64,000 nt of DNA. Source: Eudorina sp. 2006-703-Eu-15. Its lineage: Eukaryota > Chlorophyta > Chlorophyceae > Chlamydomonadales > Volvocaceae. Positions 56,701-64,000 of this stretch are shown here, piece after piece (positions within the stretch are counted from its first letter, which is position 1; every line of letters begins with the position of its first letter). The notes beneath the pieces are model-generated. The model saw only the letters and a program-made list of their open reading frames with translations, was not told the DNA's origin and made no database searches. Made by a program: the position numbers and the translations under genes. The stretch covers positions 1,053,311-1,117,310 of the forward strand of contig BDSI01000012.1 of the NCBI GenBank assembly GCA_003117195.1, in the 5' to 3' direction.

Positions 56701-58653
56701 GCCTCGCCGCCGCCGCACCCGCCGTCAAGCCCCGCCCTCCTCCGCTACCAACCGGCCCCGAAACCAAACCCCGGGCCCACAGACCCGCCCGCCCCGCCCC
56801 CGCCGCTCCCTCCGCCTTCCCCCACCTCGTAACTGTGCACCGCGGACTCGGCGGTGGAGAGGCCGTCCTCTGTTGCGGCCCCCGGGGCACTAGGCTGCCC
56901 GAGGACGTCACCGGAGCTGAGGCGAGCGGCGCTGCGGGACCCGAGGGGCGGAGGGGCAGGGGAGGAGCGGCGGGGCAGGGGAGGGGCAGGGGAGGGGGCA
57001 GGGGAGGGGCGGAGGGGCAGGGGAGGGGGCAGGGGAGGGGGCAGGGGAGGGGGCAGGGGAGCGGCGGCGGGTAGGCAAACGAGGCACGGGGAAGCAGAGG
57101 GCGGGGGGGGGGTTTGGACGCATGCGTGTCCCCCGGTGTCCCACCGCCCCAGTTTCGCCTCCCTCCCCCCCCCTCCCCTCGCCGGTCAACCCCCATCCGG
57201 TCACCCCCCCACCCGCACCTGGAGCTGGGCGGCAGCATGTGCTGCACGCCCCCGTGTGATGGCTCGTGGTAGGGCCGGATGAAGTAGGTGTAGGTGGTCA
57301 CTGGAAGGGTGGGGGGAGAGGGGTAAGGGGGCAGGAGGGGGCCGCAGGTGGGTGCGAGGACCGATACACAGCCGCCCGGGCACGCACGGTCCGGTACTCA
57401 AACGCCGTCCGGTCCCCCGCCCCTTTCCCCCCTATCTCCCTATCCCGCCCCTCCCCCCCCCGCTCACCAATGTTGGGGTGCACCAGGCTGGAGCTGATGG
57501 CCGCCTCCATCACCGCCATCTTCTCGCGCTTCTCCTGACCGGTCATGTTGGCGGGCAGGATCATGGTCTTCACAGCAACCACCTAAGGCGGGAGGGAAAG
57601 CGGGAGGCGGAGGGCGAATGGACGGCGCGTTGGAGGCATCTTTCTGTGACCGGAGGAGGAGGAAGGGGTTACGCCGGCGGAGCTGCGGCAGGGCGGCCCC
57701 TGCTGTCAGTCGCAGGGGCCCGACGAAGCAGGTGCGCAGCTGGGCACGACAGCAGCCTCAGCCGCCACAACCGTGCACCCATCCAGCCATCCAGCCGACC
57801 AGCCCCGAAGCGACCTCGCGCGCCCTCATTATTGACTGAGGAACGCGCCAAGTGGACAGGGGTGCCGTACAAGTCCGTACATGTCCATACAGGTTCCCTG
57901 CCAGCCGCCCCACGCCCCACGCCCCAGGTCACGGTTTGGTGTCGCCAGGCCAACTTGTACGACACCGCTGAGGCACCCACCAACCCTAGGACGCACTGAC
58001 CCCCGCGCCGGCCCCCGGTGGCGGGACCCCACCCAACTCCCCTTTCCCCCTTCTCCCCTTTCCCCCTTCGCCCCCCCCCGCCCCGCGCCGCCTCGCCCTC
58101 ACCGTGCCCCTCCAGATGCCTCGCTGCACCTTGCCGAACTGCAGGGGCGAGGTGGGTGGATGGGTGGGTGGGTCGATGGGCAGTGGCAGTGGCAGGGGGT
58201 GTATGTGGCAGGAGAAAGCAGAGCGAAGAGACAGTGACGGTGTCGACGGCGGGGGCCCGGACGGACCCGGAGGAGGCCGGTGCGGTGGCGGGTCCGGGAC
58301 AGGCGACCCGGGGGCCGGGGGGTGCTGATGGGCCTCGAGTTGGGTCAGTGGTGGGTCAGTGGTGGGTCAGTGGCGGGTCAGTGGTGGGTCAGTGGTGGGT
58401 CAGTGGTGGGTCAGTGGCGGGTCATTGGTGGGTCAGTGGCGGGTCAGTGGCGGGTCAGTGGTGGGTCAGTGGTGGGTCAGTGGCGGGTCAGTGGTGGGTC
58501 AGTGGCGGGTCAGTGGTGGGTCAGTGGTGGGTCAGTGGCGGGTCATTGGTGGGTCAGTGGCGGGTCAGTGGTGGGTCATTGGTGGGTGGGTCAGTGGTGG
58601 GTCAGTGGTGGGTCAGTGGTGGGTCAGTGGTGGGTCAGTGGCGGGTCAGTGGT

Positions 58654-58684
<31 letters not shown>

Positions 58685-61600
58685 CAGTGGGGGTCAGTGG
58701 TGGGTCAGTGGTGGGTCAGTGGTGGGTCAGTGGCGGGTCAGTGGTGGGTCAGTGGTGGGTCAGTGGTGGGTCAGTGGTGGGTCAGTGGTGGGTCAGTGGT
58801 GGGTCAGTGGTGGGTCAGTGGTGGGTCAGTGGTGGGTCAGTGGCGGGTCAGTGGTGGGTCAGTGGTGGGTCAGTGGTGGGTCAGTGGTGGGTCAGTGGTG
58901 GGTGGGTCAGTGGTGGGTCAGTGGTGGGTCAGTGGTGGGTCAGTGGCGGGTCAGTGGTGGGTCAGTGGTGGGTCAGTGGTGGGTCAGTGGTGGGTCAGTG
59001 GCGGGTCAGTGGTGGTCAGTGGTGGGTCAGTGGCGGGTCAGTGGTGGGTCAGTGGTGGGTCAGTGGCGGGTCAGTGGTGGGTCAGTGGTGGGTCAGTGGT
59101 GGGTCAGTGGTGGGTCAGTGGTGGGTCAGTGGCGGGTCAGTGGTGGGTCAGTGGTGGGTCAGTGGTGGGAGGCAGGCCTCAGGCGGGGGCTAGTGGGGAA
59201 GCGGGCGCGTGGCCGGGGGCCGGGAGCGAAGAAAGGTTCCCGCCGTACATGCCGTACTCACCGCGCCCGCCCCCAGCACCTCGAACAGCTGGATGGGGTC
59301 CTCGGCGGCGGTGTGGGCGTTGGACCGGAGGCACCGCCGGGCGTCCTCTATCCGGTCTGCGGCGGGGAGGCGGGGAGGCGAAGGGCACCCAGGGGCAGGG
59401 GCAGGGGCAGGGGCAGGGGCAGGGGCAGGGGCAGGGGCAGGGGCAGGGGCAGGGGCAGGGGCAGGGGCAGGGGCAGGGCAGGGCAGGGGCAGGGGCAGGG
59501 GCAGGGCAGGGGCAGGGGCAGGGGCAGGGGCAGGGGCAGGGCAGGGGCAGGGGCAGGGGCAGGGCAGGGGCAGGGGCAGGGGCAGGGGCAGGGGCAGGGG
59601 CAGGGCAGGGGCAGGGGCAGGGGCAGGGCAGGGGCAGGGGCAGGGGCAGGGCAGGGGCAGGGGCAGGGGCAGGGGCAGGGCAGGGGCAGGGGCAGGGGCA
59701 GGGGCAGGGCAGGGGCAGGGCAGGGCAGGGGCAGGGGCAGGGGCAGGGGCAGGGGCAGGGGCAGGGGCAGGGGCAGGGGCAGGGGCAGGGGCAGGGGCAG
59801 GGGCAGGGGCAGGGGGGAGGTCAGGAAGGCTCCCGTGTATGAAGACACACCGCGGAGAGGACCGAGAGAACTGCGTCGGCTTGATCGTCGGCGTGCATTA
59901 TCAGGACCCGGAACCCGAATCACTGGCAGCCGTTGGCGACATGCGGTTCCCTGCGGGGTGTGTGTGTGGGGGGTGTGGGGGATGTCTGGGGGGGGGAGGG
60001 GGGGTTTAATGGACAAGGGAAAAGGGGGTGGTGTGTGGGTGCGCGCGGGGGTTGGACCAACCGGAACACGCCTGGGGTGTGTGTCCGGTAGTTTTCTTCC
60101 GAGTACCCACCCGCCCATTCACCCACCCGCCCACCCACTCACCCAGCATCCGCTGCTGCGACGCGCTGGCGCTCGGGTTCAGGGGGTCGACCTCTCCGCC
60201 GCTGCCGTTCCGCACCAGGGCGCCGCCACCAGCGGGGACGTCGCCGCCGTCCGCCTTGCCGCCGTCCGCGTTGCCGCCGCAGCCGCCGCCGCCGCGCTTC
60301 TTGTCACCGCCGTTGGCGTCCAGGCAGCGCAGCAGGTCGTACTGCCGCAGCAGCAACACGTCCATCCGATCCTACACAGCGCAAAATGGCGCAACAGCGG
60401 CAAGTCTGGGTCGGGCAGTAGCAGCAGTAGCAGCAGTAGCAGCAGTAAGCAGCAGTAGCAGCAGTAGCAGCAGTAGCAGCAGTAAGCAGCAGTAAGCAGC
60501 AGTAGCAGCAGTAGCAGCAGTGCCGCAACCCTGCCCCTGCCGTCCCCTGAACCCCCTGTTCCGCTCGGGTACCCCAAGCTCTCAATCCGTGTCGTCCAGA
60601 CCGGGCACCGGCCACACCGCAAACAGCCGTACATCCCCCGCCCGGCCCGGCCCCGCCGCCACAGCGCCCCCCCCCCCGCCCTCCTCGGACCTTCTCCTCC
60701 TCCAGCCTCTGCATGGCCTCTGCCAGGTTGTGGTTGACCGCCTGAAATCGGACGGGGGTTGGGGTTGGGGTTGGGGATGGGGGCGGTAAAAGGGAGGTGT
60801 ATGGGGTTGCCCGACATATTGACGCTGCGATGCTGCCCGGGGGAAAGAGGGGAGGGCGGAGGGGGGGACTAGGGACTAGGGGAGGGGCGGAGAGCCGCCC
60901 CCTCCCCCCGATGGATTCTAGGGGCATCCGCCATCGCGGGCAAGGACTGCTGCCGATAAGAGCCCACCGTGCTGAGCCCCAAGGGGTGCGAAGGACTGCA
61001 GGGGGGGCGCCCCACCCTCCCCCGGGCGGCTTGGGTAGTTGGGTAGTTGGGTAGTTGGGTTCCGTGCCGCCGCCTCGCCCACCGCCAACACCCCCCTCCC
61101 CCTGCAAGAGGTCAATGATGGGAACACCGCCAACACCCCCCTCCCCGGCGGTCAATGGCGGAAACATGAAACCCTGAAGGAGAGCCCGCGCCCCGCCAAC
61201 CCCACCCTCACACGGCATTTCCCCGGCCGACCCAGCACCCCCCCGCTGCATGCGCTGTAATATCCTTAATAATAACAATCCCCCACTCCCCCTATAGCCC
61301 TGGGTTTGGTTATTTTTTACTTTGTTGTTTACCCCCCCTCCCCTTAACCCCCTATCCCCCCCCCCCGCGTCTAGCCAGCTCACCATGGTCTCATCCAGCA
61401 GCAGCCGGACCTTCTTGAGCAGCGCAATGGACACCAGCATCAGCCCCGAAACCACCAGAGCCATGATCAGCACCGCCACCAGCAGGGGCGTCACCCACAT
61501 GGGGGAGAAGCCCTCCGCGGGGGCCACCTGGGGGCGGTCGGGGAGGTCAGGGCGGGTCAGGGCGGGTCCGTAGGGGTTTGTGGGAATGGGGAAGGGCTCC

Positions 61601-63518
61601 AGGAAGGGGCGCGGTGCGGAGGCGATCAGTTGTCGGTAGCAAGGGGTGGGTGTACAACCAGGGCGGCCGACCGACCCAAACCGGTCACCCGAGGCGGTCC
61701 GTACTCACCAAGGTTACATGTGGAGCGGGAGTCCTAAGAGAACAGCAAGGGGGCCGGGCAGCCGTGTGTGTTTAGGAAAAGAACCGTGTGTGTTTAACAA
61801 GAAGCCCACCCCGTGTGTGTGAGCGTTTGTCCTTGTGTGCGCGGTCTATCAAAGGGGGAGGGGAAGGCCGGCACGGCGGCCGGCAGGCCGGACGGGGGGG
61901 AACCGGCCACACCAGCGCTGCCCTCCCTGCCTCGGGGTTCGTTTCCCGGTTTGGGTTTTCGTGACCCCCCCCTCCCCCTCCAGGTCCCTCCCTCCTCCCC
62001 TCCCACTCCCCCACTCCTCCTCACCCTGTAAACACCCCCCTTCCCCCCTTCCCCCCTCACCCTATACACACACCCCTGCCCCCCTGGCCCCCCGCACCCT
62101 CAGCAGCCACTCGCTGTGAAGCGCCTTGACGGGGACCGTCACCGCGTCCGCGTGGCGCAGGGCCCCGGGGACAGATTCGTAGATGACTTGCTCGTCCGTA
62201 TCGTTGAGGGTGCGGACCAGCGCGTAGTGGAAGCCCTGGCGGGGAGGGCGGGGGCGGGGTGGGGCGGGGTAGGATGAAGGGCCAAAGGGGGGTTATAGGA
62301 AATTGGTAGACAATTTCAAACTGCGCCGCTGCCAGAGCGACGGTTCGACCGGAGAAAATTGGTACAGTACCGTAGATCGCCAGCAAGGACGACGGTGTAG
62401 GCGTCGGAGTTGCCAAAACCAAATAGGATGAGTCGGAACATGTAGGTAGTCTAACGCAGAACTCGGAGAGAACCGACCGGAGCCCTAGCTCCCAACGTCA
62501 ACGAACAAGGTTGAAGTAAATTCAGAAAATTACTGCTGGTGTGTAGATGTAATATAAAAGCAATGGGCTGCAGTGTCGGAAGCCGTAACAGAGTAGTCCG
62601 AAACGCTGCGCTGACATGCGAGTGTACCTCCCGCCCGCGCCCCCCAGGCCCGAGTATACCCCAAGGAGGGGGGGTGTTCGCGGGGGCGGGGGGACAGCTA
62701 TGAGGACGTCGGGAGGGAGGGTATTGCGGGCAGACGGCTACTGCTGCCGATGCTGCGCTGCTGCCGCTTTCGTGTTCGCAGCTACTGCTACTGCTACTGC
62801 TCATGCTGCTGCTGCTGCTACAGCTGCTGTTGAATAGTGCAAGTGTGGGTGGCACTTCACCGGTTACGCGACCAGACCAGATCAGGCCAGGCCAAGGGGG
62901 GACATCCTCCCCTACCCCCTTACTCCACCCATCCCTACCCCACCCAGACCCCACCCCACCCCACCCCACCCCCGGCTGTTCCCACCTGCCTCCTCAGGTT
63001 GGCGAGGTAGGCGTCGTCCCCTTGAGCGACCGCCTCGTAGTTGATGACCAGGGTGGTGAGACCCCACCTGGGGGGGGGAGGGAGGGGAGAGGGGCGGAGG
63101 GGGCAGGGAGGTATAGGGAATTGGTAGACACATTCAAACAGCGCTGCTGCCGGGGGAGATAAAATGAAAGGAGAAAAGAAACCCAGAGGGGGAGGGGTGG
63201 AGGGGGGAGGGAGGGGCAGGGAGAGGGGGCGGGAAGGGGGGGGCAGGGGAGGGACCGGCGGGGGTTACCACCGCGGTCGGCGGAGGGGAGAAGGCCGTAG
63301 GGTTGGCTGCCCTCGTGGGGTGGTGGTGGACACGGGCACTGCACCAGGGAGGGGGGGCGCCGGGAACTCCCCCCGCCATCCGTCGCACCACTTCTCTCGG
63401 CTCGTGGCGTTGTAGCAGACGCTGCAGTTGCGGACGCTGGCCGGCAGCTGGTCGTACGGCACGTCGGTCGTGTTGCGAGGGTAGCGGAAGCCGAAGGTGT
63501 CGTTCGCGTCCACGTCGG
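53788..63518 (-). CDS. K3: CHASE-domain receptor-like TKL protein kinase (partial, 904 aa visible)
   Basis: Visible exons: 63518-63389, 63067-62986, 62235-62098, 61527-61384, 60741-60691, 60371-60143, 59356-59262, 58138-58103, 57582-57468, 57300-57219, 56916-56826, 56259-56187, 55818-55726, 55450-55296, 55119-55072, 54942-53788. The first visible exon matches K1 and K2 exon 7, so the N-terminus, TM1 and the first half of the CHASE-type domain lie beyond the right edge. Seen here: second half of the sensor (CYNATSREKWWGL, YEAVAQGDDAYLANL), TM2, a linker enlarged by a Gly/Ala-rich insert (exon of 229 nt against 115-118), kinase with GAGAFGKV, VAVK, HADLKAHN (arginine of HRD replaced by alanine), DFG and MAPE, then the longest tail of the three, with Gly and Ser runs. 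Unlike K1 and K2 it has no donor overlapping the stop. Confidence 0.87.
54180..54265 (-). repeat. Coding (CCG/GCC)n tract in the K3 tail
   Basis: Trinucleotide repeat in frame within the last K3 exon, giving a Gly/Ser-rich stretch in the C-terminal tail. A length change by whole codons would be tolerated. Confidence 0.8.
56280..56540 (-). repeat. Intronic element M1, full copy 1
   Basis: About 255 bp with roughly 85-90% identity (indels included) to 62290-62555. On the gene strand it ends GTCTACCAATTTCCTATACC, directly before the pyrimidine tract and 22 nt upstream of the acceptor at 56260. Confidence 0.85.
56945..57065. repeat. GGGGCAGGGGA-type G-rich array
   Basis: Alternating GAGGGGCAGGGG units in the K3 intron between exons 57300-57219 and 56916-56826. 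The plus strand is strongly G-rich. Confidence 0.85.
58344..59170. repeat. 11-bp minisatellite GGGTCAGTGGT, about 75 copies
   Basis: Units of GGGTCAGTGG(T/C), interrupted by a pure G run of about 30 bases near 58652-58683. It fills most of the K3 intron between exons 59356-59262 and 58138-58103. Eleven-base periodicity without stops opens all three plus frames. Confidence 0.95.
59385..59818. repeat. (GGGGCA)n hexanucleotide array, about 430 bp
   Basis: GGGGCA repeats with scattered 5-base GGGCA units, in the K3 intron before exon 59356-59262. The plus strand, which is the template for K3, has four-G runs every six bases and should readily form G-quadruplexes. Confidence 0.95.
60416..60520. 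repeat. (AGCAGT/AGC)n array
   Basis: AGTAGCAGC and AGTAAGCAGC units directly 5' of the K3 exon 60371-60143 (gene orientation), ending about 45 nt before its acceptor. Confidence 0.9.
61246..61276 (+). mobile_element. Diverged LINE-B terminus
   Basis: GCGCTGTAATATCCTTAATA then ATAACA, matching the end of the fragments at 40612 and 47218, in a K3 intron. Confidence 0.45.
62290..62555 (-). repeat. Intronic element M1, full copy 2
   Basis: Counterpart of 56280-56540 in another K3 intron, in the same orientation. Its terminus lies 55 nt upstream of the acceptor for exon 62235-62098. Confidence 0.85.
63111..63145 (-). repeat. Intronic element M1, terminal fragment in K3
   Basis: Reverse complement has CGCTGTTTGAATGTGTCTAC then CAATTCCCTATACC, 45 nt upstream of the acceptor for exon 63067-62986. 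Confidence 0.7.
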
Positions 63519-64000
63519 CTGTGCCAGAGGGAGGGGGGAAGGGAGGCATGGGGGAAGGGAGGGAGGGGGGAAGGGAGGGAGGGGGGAAGGGAGGCAGGGG
63601 GAGGGGGGAGGATGGGATGTAGGGGAGAGGGGGCTTGAAGTGGTTTGGGGGGTCTTCACGGGTTTAGGAGCGTGGACCCGGCTGGTGCTTCTGGTGCTGT
63701 CGTGGTGGACCTCAAGGCAGCCCCCCCCAAGGTGCCCCGCCGCCGCCCGTCCGCTACCCCGGCCCGCCCCACAGACAGACTCGCTCCTCCGCCGGTGTCG
63801 CCGCTCACGTCCCCACCCGTGCCGCCCTAACCACCGACGCACGCGCTGCGCTTCCATCTCGCTCTCCCCTCCCTAGCGTCCTCCCCCTCCCTCCCCTCCC
63901 CGCTCGCCCCTCCGGGAGCTGTTTGCCCTCCTTTCATCGTTCGCTCCATACCCCCTCTTGGCGTGCGAGCCGTGCCCCAATCACACGTCCACGCCACACC

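Noticed and set aside
58018..60458. Plus-strand open frames of 391-699 codons (Gly/Val/Trp and Gly/Arg rich)
   Set aside because: They are translations of the 11-bp and 6-bp arrays inside K3 introns, whose units contain no stop. K3 exons lie on the opposite strand within them.

Overview
The window looks like nuclear DNA of a volvocine green alga (Chlamydomonas/Gonium/Volvox group). Reasons: high GC with AT-rich gene flanks, small exons with GT-AG introns, introns packed with minisatellites, a TGTAA-type poly(A) signal, and protein families typical of these algae. I see no bacterial operons, CRISPR arrays, rRNA or tRNA. Gene models were built by hand from splice consensus, reading phase and comparison among paralogs. 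The species call is inference.

The backbone is a tandem array of three paralogous genes, all on the minus strand: K1 (3685-14391), K2 (33264-44846) and K3 (53788 to beyond the right edge). Each encodes a receptor-like kinase: a cytoplasmic N-terminus, TM1, an extracellular CHASE-type sensor, TM2, a coiled linker, a TKL-like protein kinase and a variable C-tail. The spliced models keep frame throughout (K1 1,042 aa in 21 exons; K2 1,105 aa in 22 exons; K3 904 aa visible in 16 exons). Most equivalent exons have the same length in all copies. The kinase halves, introns included, look homogenised by gene conversion; the sensor halves do not.

K1 and K2 are separated by 19 kb of accessory DNA. It holds a decayed nuclease-kinase gene (minus, about 16.3-18.6 kb) facing away from an apparently intact Crinkler/RHS-like P-loop NTPase-nuclease gene (plus, 19.8-24.3 kb). 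It also holds a 5'-truncated LINE, a SAM-like gene split by an insertion, and several repeats. K2 and K3 are separated by 9 kb with LINE remnants, a nested TIR transposon carrying a BED-finger ORF, and minisatellites.

The left 3.7 kb and most of 30.2-33.2 kb and 49.3-53.8 kb hold no gene I can support. Many long open frames there and in the introns are by-products of high GC or of repeats whose unit length does not create stops.
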